A DNA stretch of 60,122 nucleotides from Paraburkholderia diazotrophica (GTDB taxonomy: Bacteria; Pseudomonadota; Gammaproteobacteria; Burkholderiales; Burkholderiaceae). Below, piece after piece: positions 26,285 through 34,178 of the stretch. The notes under the pieces were generated by a model. It ran no database searches and was not told the origin of the DNA. It saw nothing but the letters and a program-made list of their open reading frames with translations. The position numbers and the translations under genes were made by a program. The first letter of the stretch is position 1. Each line of letters starts with the position of its first letter. The stretch spans positions 1-60,122 of the forward strand of contig NZ_FNYE01000044.1 in the NCBI RefSeq assembly GCF_900108945.1, given 5' to 3'.

Positions 26285-27070
26285 ATGACCCAATCCATGC
26301 CGACAATTGAGCCATTTGTAATCCTCGGGATGCCCAGGACGGGCACCCATTATCTTGAAGAATTGCTAAACGAGCATCCCAACGTATCAAGCAATGGCGA
26401 GTTGCTCAATCCTTACGACGCGATCTGGGACAATCGCAAGCGCCTGCTACTTAGCGATCGCGAACTGCTCGAAGTGGCCTACCTGCACTACCCCTCCAGA
26501 ACCGGAAAGAACGCGATCACACACGTCGGTTGCAAGATCAACCAACCTCAGTTTCAGGAGCGCCCGGGATTCTTTGACGAGTTAGCTAGATGGCCACGCC
26601 TCAAGGTGATGCTTGTAATCCGCAGAAATACGTTGGAATCGCTGCGATCGTTGGTGCAGGCAAGGCAAAGTGGTCAATGGTTAAAGTTTGGCGCAGGCAA
26701 CGACTCCGGTCCGCCTCCTCAGGTAACCTTAAAAATTGAAGACTGCGAGGACTATCTCGAAGCTGCTGACGATTTCCACCGACTGGTGATGGGCTCATTC
26801 TCGCCAACGAACATTCTTACCGTCGAGTATGAAAGTCTGTTGGGCAATCCCGCATCATGCCTGCATGCCGTTTGGGCTTTCCTCGAAATTCCAGTGCGTC
26901 CATGCTCTGGCAGCACGGTCCTTCAACGTCAGGAAGTGCGGCCACTGGAACAAACGGTACTCAATTTTGAGGAGTTGAAGCGTCACTTCACAGGCGGGCA
27001 GTACGAGAGCTTCTTTGAAGCTGGGAAGATTGGTTTTTCACCACCCCCTACGGATAATCCGCTCGTATAA
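26285..27070 (+). CDS. nodH: NodH, Nod-factor sulfotransferase
   Basis: A 261-residue PAPS-dependent sulfotransferase adding sulfate to C-6 of the reducing-end GlcNAc. The 5'-phosphosulfate loop is at the N-terminus (GMPRTGTHYLEELLNEHP, residues 15-32), and the 3'-phosphate region is around MLVIRRNTLESLRSLVQAR. Sulfation is the key host-range decoration for Mimosa symbionts. It depends on PAPS, to which the APS kinase at the end of this cluster contributes. Confidence 0.92.
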   Translation: MTQSMPTIEPFVILGMPRTGTHYLEELLNEHPNVSSNGELLNPYDAIWDNRKRLLLSDRELLEVAYLHYPSRTGKNAITHVGCKINQPQFQERPGFFDELARWPRLKVMLVIRRNTLESLRSLVQARQSGQWLKFGAGNDSGPPPQVTLKIEDCEDYLEAADDFHRLVMGSFSPTNILTVEYESLLGNPASCLHAVWAFLEIPVRPCSGSTVLQRQEVRPLEQTVLNFEELKRHFTGGQYESFFEAGKIGFSPPPTDNPLV

Positions 27071-27256
27071 GCCACCTATTGATAGATCATTTTGCAAGTG
27101 TCGTCGTGTCTCTAAGCGCGATCTGTTTAGCTAACGAATGACCGGTTTGATTAATCCTTGCGTTCCCTTATAGCCCTAGAAAGCTGATGTGCACCATCGG
27201 TATGTCTGGCCGCTCGCGCGGCAGGCAATGAACGCGTCAAAATGAGGTGACTGTGC

Positions 27257-27847
27257 ATGTCCTCAAAAGTGCAGTGGAGATTGTGCTGGGAAAATGAGCT
27301 GGATCTAAGCGATCACGTCGAATTGGCCCGATTTTTCCGTACGACGTATGGGCCTACCGGGGCTTTCAACGCAAAACCGTTCGAGGGTGGTCGAAGTTGG
27401 GCCGGTGCGCGGCCCGAACTCCGCGCCATCGCCTACGATTCGAAAGGTGTTGCGGCTCACATGGGATCGCTTCGTCGTTTCATCAAGGTAGGCTCGGTCG
27501 ATGTGCTTGTAGCCGAATTGGGACTGTATGGGGTGCGTCCGGATCTCGAAGGGTTCGGAATCGGTCATTCAATCCGCGCGATGTATCCAGTGCTGCAAGA
27601 ACTCCGCGTCCCATTCGCGTTTGGCACAGTCCGGCATGCCTTAAAAAATCACTTTGCCAGATTGTTTCGGAATGGAATGGGGACGATCTTGCATGGGGTG
27701 CACGTGCGATCAACGCTCCCAAACGTTCACCTTGACTTACCTCCTACGCGCATTGAAGACGTGCTGGCTGTGATTTTGCCGATCGGCAGCCCGCTGAGCG
27801 AGTGGCCGGACGGCGCCGCCATCGAGCGCAACGGACCCGAGCTGTGA
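27257..27847 (+). CDS. nodA: NodA, N-acyltransferase
   Basis: A 196-residue NodA, normal length, with the family start MSSKVQWRLCWENELDLSDHVELARFFRTTYGP and VAELGLYGVRPDLEGFGIGHS. It N-acylates the amino group exposed by NodB. Its 186-base upstream gap carries no recognisable gene or nod box. An AGGTGA site lies near the ATG. nodA is placed late in the cluster rather than first, as in other beta-rhizobia. Confidence 0.96.
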   Translation: MSSKVQWRLCWENELDLSDHVELARFFRTTYGPTGAFNAKPFEGGRSWAGARPELRAIAYDSKGVAAHMGSLRRFIKVGSVDVLVAELGLYGVRPDLEGFGIGHSIRAMYPVLQELRVPFAFGTVRHALKNHFARLFRNGMGTILHGVHVRSTLPNVHLDLPPTRIEDVLAVILPIGSPLSEWPDGAAIERNGPEL

Positions 27848-27936
27848 CGCACGCAGGTTCTGTCCGGAATGCGACGCGTCCCACATTGCGCGTCGTACAA
27901 CGATGTTGAAATGGACTACTAGTAAGGTAGACCAAA

Positions 27937-28566
27937 TTGAGAAATGTAACGAATTTCGAATTACTCCGTCGAGAATTGGACGCGGACGACCCGTGGCAAC
28001 TGGACAGTAATCCCTTCGAACTCCAACGCCATGAGCAAATGCTCCGAATGTCACTCGTCGACGGATCTGTCTCCAACGCGTTAGAAGTCGGATGCGCGGG
28101 AGGAGCGTTTACGGAAAGATTGGCACCTCACTGCCAACGGCTCACCATTATCGACGTCATGCCACAAGCGGTCTCGAAAACACGCGAACGTCTGAAGGAG
28201 CCACCGAACACGGTCTGGATTGTTTCAGACGTACAGCATTTTTCGACCCACGACAAGTTCGATCTGATCGTAGTGGCGGAAGTTCTCTATTACCTCGGCA
28301 ACATCGCGGAGGTGCGCGCCGCTATCCGCAATCTGGTACAGATGCTTGTACCTGCTGGTCGGTTGATATTCGGGTCGGCGCGTGACGCCAGTTGCCGGCG
28401 GTGGGGACACCTTGCCGGTGCAGAAACGGTCTTGGAAATTCTGAAAGAAGAACTGACCGAAGTCGAGCGTGTGGAGTGCGTCGGTGAGTCGCCCAATGAA
28501 GACTGTCTGCTCGCGCGCTTCCGGAACCGGGCTTTCCTTTCACCTCAACCCAATTACCCTGTTTGA
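27937..28566 (+). CDS. nodS: NodS, SAM-dependent N-methyltransferase
   Basis: A 209-residue class I methyltransferase. SAM-binding motif I is LEVGCAGGAFTERL (about residues 49-62), and the acidic residue follows in LTIIDVMPQAV. It N-methylates the deacetylated non-reducing glucosamine. The best start is a TTG at 27937 with AAGG 13 bases upstream; no ATG fits better, which suggests weak translation initiation. The stop is 12 bases before nodU. Confidence 0.92.
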   Translation: MRNVTNFELLRRELDADDPWQLDSNPFELQRHEQMLRMSLVDGSVSNALEVGCAGGAFTERLAPHCQRLTIIDVMPQAVSKTRERLKEPPNTVWIVSDVQHFSTHDKFDLIVVAEVLYYLGNIAEVRAAIRNLVQMLVPAGRLIFGSARDASCRRWGHLAGAETVLEILKEELTEVERVECVGESPNEDCLLARFRNRAFLSPQPNYPV

Positions 28567-28578
28567 GTAGGGGATACT

Positions 28579-30297
28579 ATGCGCATTTGTGGCCTCAAGT
28601 TGACACACGACGGGGCAATCGCCGTTGTCGAGGATGGAAAACTGGTTTTTTGCATCGAACAGGAGAAGCGGGAAAACAATCCGCGATATCAGGAAATCGA
28701 GAACCTGGACGCAGTTGCGGCCGCATTGAGCGAAGGCGGCTTGCGTATCGAAGATATAGACCAGTTTGTTGTCGACGGCTGGGACGGCGAAGTGGAGTCA
28801 CAGTTTCGGATGGTCAGTGGCTCCACGCTGGTCAGCCTAAATGGTGCTCCCTATACCGAACGCAAAGCGGACCATCTTCTCGCTTCGGTCGAGGGCACCG
28901 GTCTGCTGGTCGGCGGAGAGTCACGTACATATAAGAGCTATCCTCATGTGTCAGGCCATGTTGCCTCCGCGTACTGCACCAGCCCGTTCGCCCGAAGCGA
29001 GCAGCCCGCGTTCTGCTTGGTCTGGGATGGTGGAATGGTGCCGAGGCTATACCACGTACAACGCCACGGAGCACGCCTCGTTGACTGCCTGTTTCCGGTC
29101 ATCGGCCAAATATACGCTGCGGCTGGTCATCATTTTGGGCCCTATAAGAAGGCGGGAGGCGCGGAGTGGGATCTGGGCGTGGCCGGCAAGCTAATGGCAT
29201 ATATCGCGCTCGGGTCCCTCGATGAAGACATCGTCGCTGAGTTTCGTCGGCTTTACCAGGAACGCTTTGCCGGCGATACGGAACTTGCGCGAAATTACCG
29301 CCAAAATGTCCATATTCCGGAAACATCGCTCGCAGCTGTACGTGACTTCTTCGAAGCAAGCCTGCCACAACTAGAGACCAAGCCTCACGAAGACGTACTC
29401 GTCTCCTTTCATACATTCCTTGAGCGTCTTCTCGTTCACGAAATGGGAATGGCGCTCCTGCGACATTCGATTCCGGGGCCGCGAAATTTGTGTATCTCTG
29501 GCGGATGCGCACTCAACATCAAATGGAATAGCGCATTACGTGCGAGTGGCTTGTTCGACGCAATCTGGGTCCCGCCCTTTCCGAACGATAGTGGATCGGC
29601 GATTGGCGCCGCTTGTTGCGCGATGGCAGCGGACAAAGGCTTTGTACCGTTGGAATGGTCGGTCTATAGCGGACCAGCCGTGAAAACTGGCGATGTGCCG
29701 GCCGGATGGACGGCGTCACCTTGTTCCATTGCGGAACTCGCCCGGATACTCGCGGATAATGAACCCGTCGTTTTTCTTGCCGGCCGCGCCGAGTTGGGGC
29801 CTCGAGCATTGGGTGCCAGAAGCATCCTGGCCGCTGCGACTTCGCCCGCAATGAAGACTATTCTCAACGATATCAAGCATCGAGAGCATTTCCGCCCCGT
29901 GGCACCAATATGTCTCGAAGACCGTGCTCCTACCGTATTTTGCCCCGGTACTCCAGATCCCTACATGCTGTTCGATCATCACACGCGCGCGGAATGGCAG
30001 GACAAGGTTCCTGCCGTTGTGCACCTCGACGGGTCGGCTCGATTGCAGACTATCGCAAGAACTTCCGAGCATCCGGTAGCCCAACTGCTGATCGAATACG
30101 AAAAGCTCACAGGTCTTCCATTGCTCTGCAATACCAGCGCCAATCATCACGGGCGAGGCTTCTTCCCGGACGCTGCTTCAGCCTGTAAATGGGGACGCGT
30201 CGAACATGTATGGTGCGACGGTCTTCTATTGAGCAAGGCATGCGGCACCGGCCTGCCATCGTCAACCGACGAACCCGCCTGCTATGCACCAGTATGA
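28579..30297 (+). CDS. nodU: NodU, 6-O-carbamoyltransferase
   Basis: A 572-residue NodU/CmcH-type carbamoyltransferase. It begins MRICGLKLTHDGAIAVVEDG, has the HVSGHVASAYCTSPF region with metal-binding histidines, and its C-terminal YrdC-like half has AELGPRALGARSILA, HREHFRPVAPICLED and LLCNTSANHHG. It carbamoylates the non-reducing end of the Nod factor. An AGGGGA site precedes the start. It directly follows nodS. Confidence 0.95.
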   Translation: MRICGLKLTHDGAIAVVEDGKLVFCIEQEKRENNPRYQEIENLDAVAAALSEGGLRIEDIDQFVVDGWDGEVESQFRMVSGSTLVSLNGAPYTERKADHLLASVEGTGLLVGGESRTYKSYPHVSGHVASAYCTSPFARSEQPAFCLVWDGGMVPRLYHVQRHGARLVDCLFPVIGQIYAAAGHHFGPYKKAGGAEWDLGVAGKLMAYIALGSLDEDIVAEFRRLYQERFAGDTELARNYRQNVHIPETSLAAVRDFFEASLPQLETKPHEDVLVSFHTFLERLLVHEMGMALLRHSIPGPRNLCISGGCALNIKWNSALRASGLFDAIWVPPFPNDSGSAIGAACCAMAADKGFVPLEWSVYSGPAVKTGDVPAGWTASPCSIAELARILADNEPVVFLAGRAELGPRALGARSILAAATSPAMKTILNDIKHREHFRPVAPICLEDRAPTVFCPGTPDPYMLFDHHTRAEWQDKVPAVVHLDGSARLQTIARTSEHPVAQLLIEYEKLTGLPLLCNTSANHHGRGFFPDAASACKWGRVEHVWCDGLLLSKACGTGLPSSTDEPACYAPV

Positions 30298-30561
30298 GTG
30301 GGAAACGACTTCGCCGCTCGGCATATTCCAATTCGCTGCGCTGGGACCTTGACTGATAGGCGGCAACCTGCCGCGTCGACAGAAGATCCGTGGGATGTTC
30401 ATTTCCTGATCTTCCACGCTTACAGTAACTGGCGTCACGCTGCTGCAATGCTTGAGCGCGCGTACCCGAATTCCAGCAACCATCCCCAACCCGCTTACGT
30501 AGGCGTGTATGACGAACGAGGCATCGACTTCACATCTTTACGCACACGACTTTCGCATTGA
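30298..30561 (+). CDS. Possible small protein between nodU and the APS kinase gene
   Basis: A frame starting at a GTG directly after the nodU stop gives 87 residues. The part from about residue 30 (DPWDVHFLIFHAYSNWRHAAA and PQPAYVGVYDERGIDF) has codon use like a real gene. It overlaps the start of the APS kinase gene by 53 bases. I do not recognise a family, and it lacks a clear ribosome site. It could be a real small protein, the remnant of an upstream domain of a once longer nodQ, or chance. Confidence 0.3.
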   Translation: MGNDFAARHIPIRCAGTLTDRRQPAASTEDPWDVHFLIFHAYSNWRHAAAMLERAYPNSSNHPQPAYVGVYDERGIDFTSLRTRLSH

Positions 30562-31108
30562 TCCTGAGTCGAGACGACGGTTGCTGCGACAAACGCCCGC
30601 CATTCTGTGGTTCACCGGTCTATCCGGGTCTGGAAAATCGGCTATCGCCGATGGGGTTGAGGCACGTCTTCATGTGTCCGGCCGCCTCACCTACACTCTC
30701 GATGGCGACTCCGTCAGGCTTGGTCTTTGCAAGGACCTCGGCTTTAGCGATGATGATCGACACGAGAACGTACGGCGCGTTTCGGAAGTTGCAAAATTGA
30801 TGGCTGACGCCGGCCTCGTTGTGCTGGTGTGTCTCATCTCACCCTTCCGCTCGGACCGCGAACTCGCCAAGTCCATCGCAGGGAAGCATAACTTTGCTGA
30901 AATTCATGTCCACGCATCTTTGGCCGTAGCCGAGGCTCGCGATCCCAAAGGCCTTTATCGGCTCGCGAGACGTGGCGCAATCCAGCATTTCACCGGCGTC
31001 GACTCGCCATATGAACAGCCGACGGCACCAGACGTCTTCATCGACACTTGTTTGCTGTCGATTAATGAGGGCGTCGAAATTGTGTTGAACTGGCTTGACA
31101 GGCATTGA
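30509..31108 (+). CDS. nodQ: APS kinase (CysC-like; NodQ C-terminal domain only)
   Basis: A 199-residue adenylylsulfate kinase. Walker A is GLSGSGKSA, DGDSVRLGLCKDLGFSDDDRHENVRR is the family signature, and ISPFRSDRELAK and DPKGLYRLARRG follow. It phosphorylates APS to PAPS, the sulfate donor for NodH. Classical NodQ is a fusion of the GTPase subunit of ATP sulfurylase (CysN) with this kinase. Here only the kinase exists and no nodP is present in the window, so APS must come from housekeeping enzymes. It is the last nod gene of the operon. Confidence 0.88.
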   Translation: MTNEASTSHLYAHDFRIDPESRRRLLRQTPAILWFTGLSGSGKSAIADGVEARLHVSGRLTYTLDGDSVRLGLCKDLGFSDDDRHENVRRVSEVAKLMADAGLVVLVCLISPFRSDRELAKSIAGKHNFAEIHVHASLAVAEARDPKGLYRLARRGAIQHFTGVDSPYEQPTAPDVFIDTCLLSINEGVEIVLNWLDRH

Positions 31109-31319
31109 CCATGCGCGAAGGATGTTCGCAACCTGTTATAAGATCCGCGCGCCCGAAGTTCCGCTGCGGAAGCGAGCCAAATATCGCTTCAAATCATTCA
31201 TACCTTACATTGGCCTCCTTGCAGGAAGACCGGCGCAGCGGGGACGGGTAAGTTCTGCATCCGCAATTTTGATAACACGCCGCTCACGCGAACTAAGGTG
31301 GAAGGTGGATAGGTGTTCG

Positions 31320-32918
31320 ATGACGTCAACCGCAGTTGGTCGCAGCCGTTTGCATCGGCAGCTTAGTAGTGCATTTCGGCGCCGTATAGCGCTTCACGTT
31401 TGCGCGCGCATCGCACTGGTTACAGTCCTGCTTTCACAGTTTTGTTTGCTGTCGGGTTGCGCGGTGGGCCCCGATTACCGCACGCCCCCCCCGCCCGCCA
31501 CAGAGACGTACACGCCCACGCCGCTGCCCGACCAAACGGCGTCGTCGCCGGGCGCATCGGGCGTCCCCCAACAGTTCGTCGCCCGCCAGGACATTCCCGC
31601 GCAGTGGTGGACGCTCTTTCATTGCGAGCCGCTCGATGCGCTGATTCGCGAAGCGCTCGCCAACAGTCCCAACGTCGCTGCGGCGCAAGCGGCGCTCAGG
31701 CAGGCCGGCGAGAACCTGCGCGCGCAGATGGGCACCACGCTGTATCCGTCCGTCGATGCAAAGGCTAACGCGACACGCGAGAAATTCAATGGCGTCACGT
31801 TCGGCCAGCCCGGTCTACATAGAATATTGAATCTGTACAACGCGTCGGTAAACGTGTCGTATAACCTCGATGTGTTCGGCCGCGCGAGGCGCGAACTCGA
31901 ATCGCTACGCTCGCAGGTCGATTACGAGGGCTTCCAGTTGCAAGCTGCGTATCTCGCGTTGTCGGCAAACATCGTGACGGCGGCTGCCAAGGAAGCGTCG
32001 CTGCGCGAGCAGATCGAAGCGATCGAACGCATCGCCACCGACGAGGACGCGCAGCTCGGCGTGTTGCGCAAGCAGTTCGAGCTTGGCGGCGTGAACCGCA
32101 CCGCGGTGCTCTCGCAGGAAACGCTCGTCGCGCAGACGCGCGCGACGTTGCCGCCGCTGCGTCAGTCGCTCGATCAGACGCGTCATCAGCTAGCCGTGCT
32201 CGCGGGCAAGCCGCCAAGCGACACGGGCGTGCCCGAGTTCAAGCTGTCGATGTTCACGCTGCCGCAGAGCTTGCCCGTCAGCGTGCCGTCGTCGCTCGTG
32301 CGGCAGCGGCCCGACATCCTCGCCGCCGACGCCACGCTGCATCAGGCGAGCGCGCAGGTCGGAGTCGCGACGGCGAACATGTATCCGCAGCTCACGCTGT
32401 CGGCGGGCTACGGCCCGCAGGCACTAACGCCCGCGGGCCTGCTCAAGTACGCCGACATGATCTGGAGCATCGGCGCGGGCGTCACGCAGCCGATCTTTCG
32501 CGGCGGCCAGCTGAGCGCGCAAAAGCGCGCAGCCGATGCCGCCTTCGATCAGGCCAACGCACAATACCGGCAGACGGTGTTGCTGGCGTTCCAGAACGTC
32601 GCCGATACGTTGCGCGCGCTCGAACACGATGCCACCGGCCTGCGCGCGCAGACGGAAGCATGGCGCGCAGCGCGCGATTCGCTGGATCTGACGCGCGGCC
32701 AGTTTCGCATTGGCGGCGTCAGCTATCTGGCGTTGCTCGATGCGCAGCGCCAGTACCAGCAGACCGTCGTGAATCTCGCACAGGCGCAGGGCGCGCGCTA
32801 TGCGGACACGGCGGCGCTGTTCCAGGCGCTCGGCGGCGGCTGGTGGAACGACACGGCGACGAGCCAGGCAGCCCAAGCCACGTCGGCACCGGCCCCGGCG
32901 TCTGCGGGGCCGCAATGA
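31320..32918 (+). CDS. Outer-membrane efflux lipoprotein (NodT/OprM family)
   Basis: A 532-residue TolC-like outer-membrane factor. The signal sequence ends in the lipobox LLSGC, followed by AVGPDYRTPPPP, the hallmark of the NodT/OprM class. Two OEP repeats follow, with RQRPDILAADATLHQASAQVGVATANMYP and GGVSYLALLDAQRQYQQ. The frame is open upstream, but the ATG at 31320 gives the complete signal peptide with a basic N-region. It forms the exit duct of the RND pump encoded next. Codon use is strongly GC-ending, unlike the nod genes just upstream. Confidence 0.92.
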   Translation: MTSTAVGRSRLHRQLSSAFRRRIALHVCARIALVTVLLSQFCLLSGCAVGPDYRTPPPPATETYTPTPLPDQTASSPGASGVPQQFVARQDIPAQWWTLFHCEPLDALIREALANSPNVAAAQAALRQAGENLRAQMGTTLYPSVDAKANATREKFNGVTFGQPGLHRILNLYNASVNVSYNLDVFGRARRELESLRSQVDYEGFQLQAAYLALSANIVTAAAKEASLREQIEAIERIATDEDAQLGVLRKQFELGGVNRTAVLSQETLVAQTRATLPPLRQSLDQTRHQLAVLAGKPPSDTGVPEFKLSMFTLPQSLPVSVPSSLVRQRPDILAADATLHQASAQVGVATANMYPQLTLSAGYGPQALTPAGLLKYADMIWSIGAGVTQPIFRGGQLSAQKRAADAAFDQANAQYRQTVLLAFQNVADTLRALEHDATGLRAQTEAWRAARDSLDLTRGQFRIGGVSYLALLDAQRQYQQTVVNLAQAQGARYADTAALFQALGGGWWNDTATSQAAQATSAPAPASAGPQ

Positions 32919-33015
32919 ATCCTTTCTCAACCGCCGCGCGTCGCATGCGGTCAGAGGGCTGCGTCGAAGGACGAGTTTGTGTCTTATCAGTTTGCGGTGC
33001 AAGGAAAAGACGACG

Positions 33016-34167
33016 ATGACAACGAAGAGACCCATGACCAGGCGGATGATCATCATGCTGATCTTCGTGTGCTTGCTGCTCAGTGCGCTGGTCGGCTTCA
33101 ATCTGTTCAGGGCGCACATGATCAAAAAGTTCATGGCGAGCAATGCCGTGCCGCCCGCGACCGTCACGGCCGCTGTCGCAGGCTATCAGACGTGGCAGCC
33201 GCAGCTTGCCGCCGTGGGCAGCCTGCGCGCGGTGCGCGGCGTCGACGTGACGACGGAAGTGGCGGGGCTCGTGCGCGAAATCGCATTCAGCTCGGGCCAG
33301 GAAGTGAAGGCAGGCCAGGTGCTCGTGCGCCTGAACGACGATTCGGACCGCGCGCAGCTCGCGTCGCTGCAAGCCGCTGCGGAACTCGCGCAAACCGTCT
33401 ATAAGCGCGACAAGGCTCAGTTCGACATTCAGGCGATTGCGAAGGCGCAACTCGACGCCGATGCCGCCGACCTGAAGAGCAAGAAAGCCCAGGTCGACCA
33501 GCAGGCCGCGCTCGTCGAAAAGAAAACGATACGCGCGCCCTTCGCGGGACGCGTCGGCATCACGACGGTCAACCCGGGCCAGTACATCAATCCGGGCGAT
33601 GCGATCGTCACGCTGCAAGCCATCGATCCGATCTACGCCGACTTCTATCTGCCGCAACAGCAGCTCGGGCAATTGCAGGTCGGCCAGGCGATCGTCGTCG
33701 ATACGAATGCGTTCAGCAACCGCACGTTCGACGGCAAGATCCGCTCGATCAATCCGCGCGTGGACAGCACAACGCGCAACGTGCAGATCGAAGCGACCGT
33801 CGACAACCGCGAGCGCAAGCTGCTGCCCGGCATGTACGCGAACGTGAAGATCGACGCGGGCACGGTGCAGCGCTATCTGACCTTGCCACAAACGGCGATC
33901 ACCTATAACCCGTACGGCGCGACCGTGTTCGTCGTGAAGCCCGGCGCGCAAAAGAATGCGCAAAACAAGATCATGCCCGTCGCGCAGCAGGTGTTCGTGA
34001 CGCCGGGGCCGACGCGCGGCGATCAGGTCGCGATTCTCAAGGGCATCGGCGAAGGCGCGCAGGTCGTGACGAGCGGCCAGCTGAAACTGAAGAACGGCAC
34101 GCCGCTCGTGATCGACAACCGCGTGCTGCCCGCGGACAACCCGAATCCGACGCCTCAGGAACAATAA
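33016..34167 (+). CDS. RND efflux periplasmic adaptor
   Basis: A 383-residue membrane-fusion protein. It has one N-terminal membrane anchor (MIIMLIFVCLLLSALVGFNLF) and a lipoyl/hairpin region (VAGLVREIAFSSGQEVKAGQVL). The beta-barrel part contains APFAGRVGITTVNPGQYINPGDAIVTLQ and RNVQIEATVDNRERKLLPGMYANV. It bridges the inner-membrane pump to the outer-membrane duct. The ATG at 33016 follows an AAGGA site. It lies 97 bases after the duct gene and 11 before the pump gene. Confidence 0.93.
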   Translation: MTTKRPMTRRMIIMLIFVCLLLSALVGFNLFRAHMIKKFMASNAVPPATVTAAVAGYQTWQPQLAAVGSLRAVRGVDVTTEVAGLVREIAFSSGQEVKAGQVLVRLNDDSDRAQLASLQAAAELAQTVYKRDKAQFDIQAIAKAQLDADAADLKSKKAQVDQQAALVEKKTIRAPFAGRVGITTVNPGQYINPGDAIVTLQAIDPIYADFYLPQQQLGQLQVGQAIVVDTNAFSNRTFDGKIRSINPRVDSTTRNVQIEATVDNRERKLLPGMYANVKIDAGTVQRYLTLPQTAITYNPYGATVFVVKPGAQKNAQNKIMPVAQQVFVTPGPTRGDQVAILKGIGEGAQVVTSGQLKLKNGTPLVIDNRVLPADNPNPTPQEQ

Positions 34168-34178
34168 GAGGCCGCGCG

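Noticed and set aside
26192..27256. Second nod box in the gaps before nodH or nodA
   Set aside because: No ATC-N-AAACAATC core found in either gap.
32719..34164. 481-codon minus-strand frame, and similar long frames at 34518-35414, 35619-36431 and 36450-37481
   Set aside because: Mirror frames of the GC-rich RND genes; compositions rich in Arg, His and Asp are typical of antisense artefacts.
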